64,000 nucleotides of DNA, from the NCBI GenBank assembly GCA_009193035.1, contig SWDT01000009.1, positions 496,001-560,000 of the forward strand, in the 5' to 3' direction. A model generated the notes under the pieces. That model ran no database searches. It was not told where the DNA came from and saw only the letters and a list, made by a program, of their open reading frames with translations. The position numbers and the translations under genes are program-made. The stretch is from Halicephalobus mephisto. Its lineage: Eukaryota > Nematoda > Chromadorea > Rhabditida > Panagrolaimidae. Every line of letters starts with the position of its first letter. Position 1 is the stretch's first letter. Shown here one piece after another: positions 45,441 to 55,694 of this stretch.

Positions 45441-45644
45441 CTAAAGTACACAAATGAAACTTATGATATCACTTCCGCTGTGGACTCATCTTTTAAAGCT
45501 TATTGCATCCCCATTCTTGTGCGTTATCTATACATTATGATTAAAGCTCACAATCATCGTTGCCCAATATAAGGTATTTTGATACACTTAATCCAGTTAA
45601 AGTTACTACGATGATAAGATTTATTCCTTTCATTATTTACAAAA

Positions 45645-46673
45645 TTACGTTGCTGTGCTGAATTCCATGACCAAATTCCTCCTCCAGTATTTGAAAATAA
45701 AATCTCTATAAGGTTTGATGAAAAACAAAATGATAATGTTATCACAAAGGGGGTACAAGTTCAGGATACACTGTATGACTCCCATTCCAATGATGTTTCG
45801 TTCCGTCATCAACTCTATTAGGAAAAAATTAACAGGAATAGCTGCGAATACAAATAATAACAGAGCTTGCAAAATCGAGGCTTTCAGTAAAGTAATATGA
45901 ATGCTTCTTGTTTTCTTACTGTAGTTGTTCGACCGAATCGCCTTGAATCCAGAAAAGGCATTGAGAAATAAAAACACAAATAAGGGAACCAAGATACAGA
46001 CTACCGCGATAATCAAGGAAAAGTAATATATTGAATTCCATACAGTAGGCCTGTTATTTAATAAAACCGTCCCGGGATACTTTGAAAGAAATCCTTTTCC
46101 TCCGGTGATTTTTGCTGTGAAAAAAGTTGAAACGATTTCACCTTCAGTAAAAACATCACCAAACATCCCTGGAATCGCTACTCCAAAGGTTATTAATATG
46201 TTTAGAGTTATGTACAAATAAATAAACGTTTTCGGATTAAGGAAATAATTTTTTCTGATTCCTTGATGGATTGTAAAATATCTTTCGATGTGGATCAACA
46301 TTAAACATGTAGCCGACCAGATCATCGAGTTATTCCAGAATAGGTAAATTAGTTTTGTCAAAAATTCTTCTTGAAAAGGTAGTAACCCATTTGTGTAAAC
46401 GACAGAGAACCTATGTAGTATTCTCGGTTTTCCCAAGGATAGAATGATCACACTCAAGACTTCCAATAGGATATTTACGAGCAAATATTTCTTATATTCA
46501 GACATCATTGGAGGAGATTTGCAGAAGATTAGGTAAATAATGAAAGATGAGGTAAACAGTGTAATCCCAATAGTAACATCGATGATGATGTTGAAGATTC
46601 TTTCTGAATCTTCGTTGTATTCTGAAGATATATTACCCGAAGGATAACTTGAAAGAAATAATTCGTTACTCAT
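45645..46673 (-). CDS. seven-transmembrane chemoreceptor, Str superfamily, copy R3 (mosaic)
   Basis: Intact single-exon receptor, 342 residues from the ATG at 46673 (MSNELFLSSYPSGNISSEYN); the frame extends ten codons upstream without an ATG. Residues about 55-90 follow R2 (LLVNILLEVLSVIILSLGKP), while residues 95-140 (TNGLLPFQEEFLTKLIYLFW onward) and 165-342 follow R1 with only a handful of changes. A short private segment around 140-165 (NYFLNPKTFIYLYITLNI) belongs to neither. Landmarks HIERYFTIHQG, GMFGDVF, FLSKYPGTVL, FLFLNAFSGF and IKPYRDF are intact. Shared 3' flank with R1 (GATGATAAGATTTATT) extends about 35 bases beyond the stop. Confidence 0.87.
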   Translation of the reverse strand: MSNELFLSSYPSGNISSEYNEDSERIFNIIIDVTIGITLFTSSFIIYLIFCKSPPMMSEYKKYLLVNILLEVLSVIILSLGKPRILHRFSVVYTNGLLPFQEEFLTKLIYLFWNNSMIWSATCLMLIHIERYFTIHQGIRKNYFLNPKTFIYLYITLNILITFGVAIPGMFGDVFTEGEIVSTFFTAKITGGKGFLSKYPGTVLLNNRPTVWNSIYYFSLIIAVVCILVPLFVFLFLNAFSGFKAIRSNNYSKKTRSIHITLLKASILQALLLFVFAAIPVNFFLIELMTERNIIGMGVIQCILNLYPLCDNIIILFFIKPYRDFIFKYWRRNLVMEFSTAT

Positions 46674-47649
46674 TTGCAGGTGTGGAGATAGAGGAAATAA
46701 CAATTTTTAAAAGAAATTGTAATTCAATGTAATCGCTGCTAGGGGAATAAATGAAATAAACTTAGCTAGAATTTCCAAAGCCGTTGAAGGTTAATATTCG
46801 ACTTATGCCAAGACTCAAAAAATGATTTGCTTACATTTCCTCTTTATCGAATACATAAGAGATTAATTTTACTTTCAATGAAGATGATGCAAGGATCATG
46901 AAAATAACGGTTAGGAGAAAAACAGAAAGGATATTACTAATCTTTACTCAACAATAAGACACAAACAATAATTATATATCTCCCACAAAAGACAACCGAG
47001 GATCTTATTCATGCTCTATAGTATTCCACTGTTCCTGATTTTCAGGTTATCTTTTCAAGTATTTTTTTCTCGCAGTTTCTGTCTCAACAATAAAATTTTT
47101 GAGAAAAAGGTCATTATGTTTAATCAAATTTGTAAAACGACTACATTTCGTCGTAGTTGTTATTTGATAGAAACTGTTTTATTTATTCAATATAATTTAA
47201 CGAAAAATTTCGAAACATTAAGTTTCTCATAAACGCATTATGAATCTCATAGTAAATCAGAAGGATAATCATAAAAGATTGGGGGTAAAATGAAGCTTAC
47301 ATATGATTTAAATCTACTGATTTTATTAAACATTTACTTTTGATTGTCAAACTTATATTATTTCAGATTACCTAAATTTTTCACAAAAGTTTCTAGAATC
47401 TAGTAAGAGGTTCTGAAATCTTTGAAAATTCCATAAGTTTTGCGTTTTCCAAGAGTTATTTCAGAAATTTAGAACTTTTCAGCATCTAGTGAAACATTTT
47501 GATGTCAACGTTTAAAGCTGAAAGTGTGGAAAGATCATAGAGACCATAGGTTAACAACATCAACACCAACGTCTTAACTTTATTATAATATAATTATTTA
47601 TTTTATTACTTCTTATATATTATTTTATTATCTGCAGCTTATTATTAAA
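46674..47649. other. intergenic, right array
   Basis: Upstream of R3 and downstream of R4. AT-rich; no gene, RNA or clear repeat. The first ~60 bases (CTCCACACCTGCAA leader, AATTTCTTTTAAAAATTG) match the R1 and R2 leaders. Confidence 0.5.
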
Positions 47650-48678
47650 TTACAGTCCATCGTTGAAATCTATGACAGAATTTTTTCTGAAAAAACCAAC
47701 AATAACTTCTCTGTATGGTTTAATGTAAGAGAGAACGAGGATGTTATCACAAAGAGGGTAAACCGTGAGGACACACTGCATGTATCCCATTCCTATAATT
47801 GACTTCTGCGCCCACAGATTGATCAGAAGACAAACCGTCGGGATAGCTGCAGTTATAAATAGTAACACGACTTGTAAGATTGAGGTTTTCAACAACGTAC
47901 GATGCATTGCCTTCGTTCTCGTAGTGTAATTGGCAGAATTAATGATTTTGAATCCAGTGAAAGCATTCAGAAACAGAAATACAAACAATGGACCCAAGAT
48001 ACCGATAACTGCTATCACCATTGCGAAATAATAAATCACAATTGATGTGGTATGTTCTTTATTCACCAGCACAGTTCCGGGGAATTTGGCCAGGAATTCT
48101 TCTCCTCCGACAATATTCCTCTTCATATAAGTTACAAGAACCTCTCCATCCATCAACGCGTCTCCGAATACCGCCGGAATGATAACTCCGATGGTTGATA
48201 AAGTGTTTAAAGTTATAAAAAAATAAACAAACATTTTTGCAGTAAAAAAACTGTTTTCCAAAAGTCCTTGACGAATTGAAAAGTATCTCTCAGTATGAAT
48301 CAAAACCAAGCACGTAGCCGTATATATTAACATAACGGTCCACAAAGCATTAACCAGTTTTGTGATAACCGTTAGTCGACATGGCAGTATTCCAACTGAA
48401 TAAGAGATGAAGATTTCATACAGTACCTTCGGCTTTGCCACAGCTAGAAGAACCGTGTGCAGAATTGCACATAGGACATTTAGGAGTAAATATTTCTTAT
48501 ATTCAGACATCGCTGGAGGGGATCTGTAGAAAATCAAGTAAATTATGAAAAACGAAGTACATAATGTGAGACCGCAAAGAATGCCAATGATGATTTCAAC
48601 TATTGTTTCGGAGGTTTCATTGTACAAAGAAAATATGTCACCTTTAGGATAAGTGGAAAGAAAAGCTTCTATATCCAT
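47650..48678 (-). CDS. seven-transmembrane chemoreceptor, Str superfamily, copy R4 (divergent)
   Basis: Intact 342-residue single-exon receptor and the most divergent intact copy in the right array. N-terminus MDIEAFLSTYPKGDIFSLYN lacks the NIS sequon of the others. AMSEYKKYLLLNVLC, HTERYFSIRQG, VFGDALMDGEVL, FLAKFPGTVL, FLFLNAFTGFKIINSANY, MHRTLLKTSILQVVLLF and CDNILVLSYIKPYREVI keep the family plan. Its second extracellular segment and N-terminus are closest to left-array copy L5. No frameshift or stop. Ligand unknown. Confidence 0.86.
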   Translation of the reverse strand: MDIEAFLSTYPKGDIFSLYNETSETIVEIIIGILCGLTLCTSFFIIYLIFYRSPPAMSEYKKYLLLNVLCAILHTVLLAVAKPKVLYEIFISYSVGILPCRLTVITKLVNALWTVMLIYTATCLVLIHTERYFSIRQGLLENSFFTAKMFVYFFITLNTLSTIGVIIPAVFGDALMDGEVLVTYMKRNIVGGEEFLAKFPGTVLVNKEHTTSIVIYYFAMVIAVIGILGPLFVFLFLNAFTGFKIINSANYTTRTKAMHRTLLKTSILQVVLLFITAAIPTVCLLINLWAQKSIIGMGYMQCVLTVYPLCDNILVLSYIKPYREVIVGFFRKNSVIDFNDGL

Positions 48679-49427
48679 CTCGGGAAATAAAACTGATGTA
48701 AAAACGATAAGGTATTTTTATATTGGCTATAATTGAATTTGCCTTTAGAGAAATAAATGAAATATAATCAAATGGGGTTACTCAAAGTGACGGGAATTAA
48801 GTTTGTTGCATTTACCGCATAAATTAAAGTCAGATTACTATTTTCGTCTAATTTCGAAATAATAAAAAAATCACATTAAATGTTCCATTACTTAAGTTCA
48901 TTGTTGAATTTTCATTAATGTGATAATTTCGAACTTGAGAAATTCTGGTTCTAGTTTGATAATTATTAAAATTTCATTGATCTAAGATTTTCTGAGTAGA
49001 AAACTATATAATTTTTTCAGAATTTAATAGAAATTCTAAAATTGTAAGCACAAAAGATGAACTTAAACCGTTAGTGATATTATGCAAGTTTTCAAGGCAC
49101 AACCTAATCATATGATATCCCAAAGCTTTATGACATCAAGAAAGTTAATTTAACCTTTGATCATTCTCCGAACTGGCTCGACTTCGACCACATTAGTGGA
49201 TAGAAAAGTTTCTCCTTCCTCTGATTGTTGTAGGTGGGATCATTCACCTACTAGAACAGTGCATACCATAACCTTTCGTTAAACCTTATTTATAAAATTG
49301 TATAACTACAAAATCGACATCTAAAAGCGAGGATTCTGAAAACTACTACCGAAACAACTTTTTAACAATTTACGTTTCCGATTGGTATAATAATATAACA
49401 TTTTATTATACTGTATTTACCACCAAA
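48679..49427. other. intergenic, right array
   Basis: AT-rich spacer between R4 and R5. No feature recognised. Confidence 0.5.
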
Positions 49428-50456
49428 CTACGTTGCTGTATTGAACTCAATAACAGCGTTTTTCCTCCAATAACGGAAAATAAAATCTCTATATGGTTTG
49501 ACAAAAAATAAAATGACGATATTATCACAAAGAGGATGCAGATTGAGAATACATTGCATATATCCCATTTGGATAGTCATCCCTTCCGTCAGCAAACCTA
49601 CAAGAAGAACAACGACCGGAATAACTGCGAATATAAAAAGTAACACGGCTTCGAAGATGGATGCATGTAGTAAAGTAATGTGAATACTTTTTGTGTGTTT
49701 ACTGTAATTCGTAGAATGAATCGCCCTGAATCCAGTGAAAGCATTCAGAAACAAAAATGTAAATAACGGAATCAGGAGACACACTATCGAAATTATCATT
49801 GAAAAATAGAAAATCACAATCCATACAGTAGGCTGTCTATTGAACAAAATTGCCCCAGGGTACTTTGAAAAGAATGCTTTCCTCCCATCAACCTTCGTTC
49901 TGAGTAATTCCGTAACAATTTCTCCTTGAATGAAAACATCACCGAATACTTCTGACATCAGTACTCCCAAAGTTGCAAGGATATTTAAGATTAAATAAAA
50001 ATATGCAAACTGTTTTGGAGTGAAAAAAGTACTTGGTCTAAGTTTTTGATGAATTGCAAAATACCTCTCAATATGAATCAAAGTCAAACATGTAGCAGAC
50101 CAGATCAATGTATTAGTCCAAAATACAAAAGCCAGACTTGTCCAAATTGGTCCTTGAAATGGAAGTAATCCACTTGAATAACATAGGAAGAATCCATATA
50201 TTAATCTCGGTTTGCCTAAGCATAGAGTTATCACACTCAAGATTTCGAACAGGATATTTACGAACAAGTACTTTTTATATTGAGACATCATCGAAGGAGA
50301 TTTATAAAAGATTAGATAAATTATAAGAGATGAAGTGAACAACGTGAGTCCAGAAGTGACATCGATGATGATGTTTATGATTCTTTCTACGTTTTCGTTG
50401 TATTCAGAAGATATATTACCCGAAGGATAACTTGAAAGCAATATTTCGTTGCTCAT
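49428..50456 (-). CDS. seven-transmembrane chemoreceptor, Str superfamily, copy R5
   Basis: Intact 342-residue single-exon receptor, outermost in the right array. N-terminus SSYPSGNISSEYNENVERII; then MMSQYKKYLFVNILFEIL, HIERYFAIHQK, EVFGDVFIQGE, FFSKYPGAILF, FLFLNAFTGFRAIHSTNYSK, SIHITLLHASIFEAVLLF and CDNIVILFFVKPYRDFIF. First residues (MSNEILLSSYPSGNISS) equal R1 although the rest differs. Its upstream intergenic DNA is almost identical to that of R1 over about 300 bp, a much closer match than the coding regions show. Confidence 0.87.
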   Translation of the reverse strand: MSNEILLSSYPSGNISSEYNENVERIINIIIDVTSGLTLFTSSLIIYLIFYKSPSMMSQYKKYLFVNILFEILSVITLCLGKPRLIYGFFLCYSSGLLPFQGPIWTSLAFVFWTNTLIWSATCLTLIHIERYFAIHQKLRPSTFFTPKQFAYFYLILNILATLGVLMSEVFGDVFIQGEIVTELLRTKVDGRKAFFSKYPGAILFNRQPTVWIVIFYFSMIISIVCLLIPLFTFLFLNAFTGFRAIHSTNYSKHTKSIHITLLHASIFEAVLLFIFAVIPVVVLLVGLLTEGMTIQMGYMQCILNLHPLCDNIVILFFVKPYRDFIFRYWRKNAVIEFNTAT

Positions 50457-51103
50457 TTCAAAATATAAAAACAGAGCAGACCAAGTAACGACTTTCTAAA
50501 ACGAATTTAATTCAATATACTATTAGTTAAGTAGACAAGTCAAATAAACTTAAATAATATTAGCAAAATATTTCAACATGTGATTGATGTTTGATTTACA
50601 ATAAAATTCAGAAAAAAGTCCAATTTTATCTCTTTCTTTTCACATTCACGAAGGGATAGTCTTAGCTTCATATAGATAATAGAAAAGTAATGAATATTGA
50701 TATTTGTGGGAAAATGCCCAATTTGAAATTAAAATTTCAATGTTTTAAGTGCTGCACTGGTTTTTGACCAATTTAATAATCTTTACGAGGCAACTAAGGG
50801 AATAAGAAACGTACTGCTGGACTATAGTCTTGCTGCAAATTGTCTTCATTAGAGAGGACTTCAGTGATGTAAAAAGTTTATTTTGGACTGGCACGAAGGC
50901 TACACGTTCATATTGCATTAGGTTTTTTGACGCGGTTTATTTGAATGTAAAACTAAAAGAAGAAAAATGATTCAAGATGATTCAAAATTATTAGATGAAG
51001 TTAATAAAACATTGAGTCACATTTGTGATTTTGCAAAATTTAATCAAATAAATTAAACTTTGCCGTGTGTGTTTACCATAAGAACATACTCGAAATCACA
51101 TGT
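50457..51103. other. intergenic with recent duplicate of the 40.9-kb segment
   Basis: From about 50860 the sequence matches 40880-41130 with only a few substitutions (for example TGCATTAGGTTTTTTGACGC at 50921 and 40941). It continues beyond the inserted element to about 51360. No gene. Confidence 0.7.
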
Positions 51104-51302
51104 TCTTTATTCTTTATTCGGGCAAGTTTTCAAAAGAAAAACAACAACTTAGATATCTATTAGGACCGCGGCAAGGAGCCGTGCGTGTCCTCTCAGCACG
51201 AAAACCTGACTATCGTAGTAGTCAGGTGTGTGTTGCTGGATTCATCAGTCTTGTGCTTTTTTCCCGACTGATTCGCGTGTCCGTTTTCCGTAAATCACAT
51301 GT
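51104..51302 (-). mobile_element. 188-bp structured insertion with 11-bp target duplication
   Basis: Compared with the empty site at 41105-41140, an extra block is flanked by AAATCACATGT at 51093-51103 and 51292-51302. Read on the minus strand it starts at 51291 and ends in the tail CGAATAAAGAATAAAGA, like the A-rich tail of a retroposed RNA. It is far GC-richer than its surroundings and folds into at least three stems: 51163-51190 (GGAC/GTCC and CGGC/GCCG), 51205-51226 (perfect 8-bp stem CCTGACTA/TAGTCAGG) and 51244-51272 (ATCAGTC/GACTGAT). No known ncRNA class could be assigned. Confidence 0.75.
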
Positions 51303-51379
51303 GAAATCTTTAAACTTCACACCATGATGTCATTTTTGCTCTTTGAAAATATGAAATTGAATTCAGATATCCTAGAGTT

Positions 51380-54300
51380 TTATTTCGTTTCATCAACTAC
51401 TGATATGTCTGCAGATTGTTTAATCTTCATTATTGACAAAAAATCGTAAAGGGTGTTGAAAAAGTCGTCTTCGCTGGTAGCCACCTTGCTGGATAAAAGA
51501 AGATCTTTGATACTTTGTCTGGCATTGACGAAATAGACAATGGCCATTGTTTTCTTCTGGATTTCGGTTATTACTTCTCTGATCGCGTTGAGACCACAAG
51601 AATCGATTTGAGTCATGGCAGAACAGTCAAAAACGAAGTAAAATCCCGTCTGGAAAAATTTTCAAAATAAAGTAAATAAAAAATAAACAAACTTTATCAG
51701 TTTCCCTGAGGGAAGGCAATCGGTCGATCCAGTTTCTGACCGTTTCATGAGCGGCAAATTTGAATCTTTCTGCATTGGTAAAAAGCAGAAAAGAATCAAA
51801 TTCGAAAATGCAGATTCTCTTAATCCATCTACCGTATTCCGTAACGATAGGCCGGGAAATTGTTGATCTCCAACTTGGCCTGGAAAATTCCGATTATTTC
51901 TTGATTTTTAGATTCTTATTGAAATTTCTAGAACTTTTAAAAATATTAATTTTGAAGTCAAAATTTCAAAATCAGAATTTTAAAAATTCTTATTGAGGTA
52001 ATTTCGAAAAATTTTTACTTGTAATTTTTGTATTATGATTGTTGAATCTCACCATTGTGTCCGGAGGATGACTGTGAACAATGTAAAAGCTATAGAAATC
52101 CCAAGACCTCCAATGACATCAATGCATACTGTAGAAAGGAAACTAATTATCCAAATGGCCTGAAATTGGATTTTAAAATGTTCATCCTAAATAATTTGAA
52201 GCTTCAAAAACAAAGTATTTTTAAAGCAACATTTAAGTGCTTACAAAATCGATTCTGGAAATTTTCCACAGTTCTGGCAAATTTCTGAATTTTCTGAACA
52301 TTGGTCTCAACGCCACTACGATTACAGTACTTAGGATACATAACGGTAGAGTGTTAAATAGTGGTCCTAAAAATAAAATAACCGCCAATAGGAATAAACA
52401 AGTAAACAGGGCAGAAAGCTGAGTCTTGACTCCAGATTCCACTTGGACCATGGTTCTTCCTAAGGCCATAGAGTTGGGAAAGACTGGAAAGAATCCAGAT
52501 AGACATGATGTAAGTCCGAGGGCATACATCTCCTGACCTGGGTCTATGATGTAGTCAAGTCTTTTAGCCAGCATCTTGGCCATGGAGATATGGACGGCGA
52601 TGGTGACTACGGCTATTGCCAGAGCTGAAGAGAAACAATCGGGGATCAGGGAAAACTCCGGCAGTTGGGGTTGTGGCAATCCTGCAGGGACTGTTCCGAC
52701 GATAGGAACAGAGTAATTCTCGTGAAAATGGAGATAATAGGAGACTACTGTAGCTATGATCATCTGGAATGGAAATGTTTGATAAAGAAGAACTTAACCT
52801 GATCCTGGGAAAAAACTCACTACAATCAACTCATACGGGATAACGATTTTCATCTTACTGCATCTGTTGATAGCAGGACTTAAATAATCCTTCCCCAGAA
52901 TCAGAAATATCCCCGCCACCAAACTGGACACCAATGTCACCCAGTTTGCCTGAGGAATTTTCGTTATTAAATAATAAATAACGACGAATAAATATCCCGG
53001 CCCAGAAATCCGGTCCAATTTGATCCCCATGATGTCATCTATCTGAGAAGTCACGACGTGAACGGCAGCTCCGGTTGTGAATCCCGCCACGAGGGGATCA
53101 CTAAAGTAGAGGGTCAAAAATTCGAGTTTCAGAACAGCAGTGATTAGTTGACAGAGACCTACAGTAAACGTCAAAGTTGCGACGATAGATATAGGGTTTA
53201 CACTGTAGTTTGAATAATCATCCAATGATGCAATTACTGTAGAATTAGCTGGATAATAAGAAGCCATGATTTTTTCGTTAGCAACTCCTGTCATCAGAGC
53301 CACAACAGCGAAGGACCCTGAGGGAATGAGTTTGTTTTAAACAAATTTTTGAAAACATGTATTACCTAAAGACGTATGTCTAGATGTTCCGAAGATCATG
53401 TAAAAAAGTGGAGCGAAAAAAGACATATAAAGGCCATTGACTGGCTTGACTCCAGATAAAATGGCATATGCAATCCCTGAAATTTTTCGATTTTTAAAAA
53501 CATTTATGATTTTAAATCGTTCATAATTGTCAATTTCGAAATTCAAAAGATTCAAATCAAATTAATTTCATTAAAAATTTGAGGACTTTGAAAAATCAAC
53601 AGTTTTGATCGCATTATTATGAAAAATAAAAATATTTATCGTAAAATTCAAAAAATAACTTTGATGAATTTTCCAAAACTTTTAAATTGAAATTAAATTT
53701 CTCGGAATTTTGCATTTATATAACTTAGAAAAATTTTTTAAATATTCAATAGATTTCAAAGTTACATTACTGTAGAAAATTTAAATTTTTCCTATAAGAT
53801 TTCAGAAAAAATTTTTAATAGGAATTTCGAAATTGTTCCAATTAAGACTGAGAATTGTGAAATTTTATGTTTTTCTAAAATATCTCTAAAGCATCTGATA
53901 TATTCTAGAAAATTCCAGAATTTTATGACTTTTGTAATTTTATTCTAATATGGTGAACAAAAAAATGCTTTAAAAATTAAATATTACTTTATATTATATT
54001 TAAAAAAAGATTATTGTTCTTCAGTTAGCTGCACATAAAAAATGAGTGTATAGCGAGTAATGTATGGATATATTGAAATAGTTTTAATGTATCAGATAAA
54101 TTATATTCATTGCGTCGATATCAACTTCAAGTACCGATATATTGAAACAGCTCTAACTTATCAAAAACATTAAATATAATGTATCGATAGATGAAATATA
54201 GTACCGATGTATTATATTCAATATACCGATACATTAAATATGATATTGAATATATTATATTCAATGTATCAGTATATTAAGTATGATGTTGGATATATTA

Positions 54301-55694
54301 TACCCAATGTACTGATATATTAAATATGATATTGGATATATTATACTTAATGTATCAGTATATTAAGTATGATGTTGGATATATTATATTCAATGTATCA
54401 GTATATTAAGTATGATATTGGATATATTATATTCAATGTACTGATATATTAAGTATGATATTGGATATATTATACCCAATGTACTGATATATTAAGTATG
54501 ATATTGGATATATTATATTCAATGTATCAGTATATTAAGTATGATGTTGGATATATTATATCCAATGTACCGGTATATTGAATACAATGTATCTGATACA
54601 TCAGAGCCGTTTTAATCCACCGATAAATTAAGTTGATACCGGTACATTTTATTTAATGTATTTGACAGATTAGAGTTGTTTCAATTTATCGATATAGTGA
54701 GTTGATATCAGTGTATTGTATTTAATTTATAAATACACAAAAAGAAACATAATTTTTGGCGCAGTAACAAATTGAAATTATCGCTATTATTTACAATTTT
54801 TGTCACAAATATTTAATATTTATGAGAAATGTGACTATTATGTTATATTTTTGTCATATTTCGCTATTTTTACAAAACCAAAAGTTACGCTTTTTTGTGT
54901 GCATTGAATATAATGTATCTGATGCATTAGAGCCGTTCTAATGTACTCTTTTTGTGTGATAACGAGTTCAAAAAACACTCAAAAATCATGATTGCAAATC
55001 TTTCGAAATTTCCTATATAATCCTTCCATTCTTAATTTCTTTTTACAAGTTCCCGAAAACCGACCTTGAGGCACATGCAAAACTCCAGTAGTGATCCCTC
55101 CAACAACATCAGGAATAAGCCATTCTTTCACTTTATAATCCGGAATCCAACGAAATATGGGAAAAAAACTCAACACAGAGTTTCTCAATTTATTGAAATC
55201 AGAACAAGGAGCAAGACATTCTCTTTTGACAGTATCCAGAATATTGTCATCATCGACGGATTCAACAACTTCAAAATGAGTCTTCTTGCTCATTATCAAC
55301 TCGGATTCCCGAAAACAAATATCGTTTATCTCATGAGAAAATAATTCTTACTTTTTAAAGTTAAATAAAAAATTATAAACTAAAATAAAGATGAATTATG
55401 TAATAAAAAAATTATTTTTTAAAGATATTTTTGAATTTTTTGAAGTTGAAAATTAAAAATTAAAAATTATAAACTAAAATTAATAATGAAATATTTAATA
55501 AAGAAATTATTTTTTAAAGTTGAAAATTACAAACTGAAATTAAAGATGAACTATTTAATAAAAAAAATTATTTTTTAAAGTTGGAAATTATAAACTGAAA
55601 TTAAAGATGAACTTACTTCTAACCAAGTTCCAGATTCGTCAATGTTCTCGTGGTCCGATCTAACATCAAACGAACGATTTCTATTTCTCCCCAT
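51380..55694 (-). CDS. SLC26/SulP anion transporter with C-terminal STAS domain
   Basis: Eight exons: 55694-55617, 55329-55065, 53476-53366, 53317-52821, 52763-52245, 52159-52053, 51879-51693 and 51649-51380 (2034 nt, all phases consistent), 677 residues. The acidic N-terminus leads to [18 protein letters not shown] and [12 protein letters not shown]. The SLC26 hallmark [19 protein letters not shown] follows, then [50 protein letters not shown] and the final membrane region. The STAS domain starts around [20 protein letters not shown] and includes [21 protein letters not shown]26 proteins exchange sulfate, chloride, bicarbonate, oxalate or similar anions. Exon 2 begins [16 protein letters not shown]; its internal ATG (55299) is an alternative start. 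AATAAA overlaps the stop codon. Intron 2 (1.6 kb) holds a satellite and MITE. Confidence 0.92.
54170..54605. repeat. 43-bp tandem satellite
   Basis: The anchor CAATGTA recurs exactly every 43 bp at 54262, 54305, 54348, 54391, 54434, 54477, 54520 and 54563. The unit contains TATATTAAGTATGATGTTGG and ATATATTATATTCAATGTAT. Two alternating variants (ATCAGT versus ACTGAT after the anchor) suggest higher-order arrangement. Confidence 0.9.
54735..54902. repeat. MITE family A, copy 3
   Basis: ACACAAAAAGAAACATAATT at the left and AAAAGTTACGCTTTTTTGTGT at the right, with GGCGCAGTAACAAATTGAAA inside, as in the 41.6-kb copy. Confidence 0.75.

Larger units (their letters stand above)
54031..54905. mobile_element. 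composite element in SLC26 intron 2
   Basis: Begins GCACATAAAAAATGAGTG and ends CGCTTTTTTGTGTGC, matching the ends of family A elements. Inside are a 43-bp satellite and, at 54735-54902, a complete family A-like palindrome. Motifs AGCCGTTCTAATGTAC and TACCGATATATTGAAAC recur and are shared with the element at 59403-59861. Confidence 0.55.

Noticed and set aside
51205..51272. Possible hammerhead ribozyme (CTGATGA on the minus strand)
   Set aside because: The required GAAA segment and closing stems are not found at the right places.
54170..54605. CRISPR-like array
   Set aside because: The unit is a head-to-tail 43-bp satellite without unique spacers, in a nematode intron.
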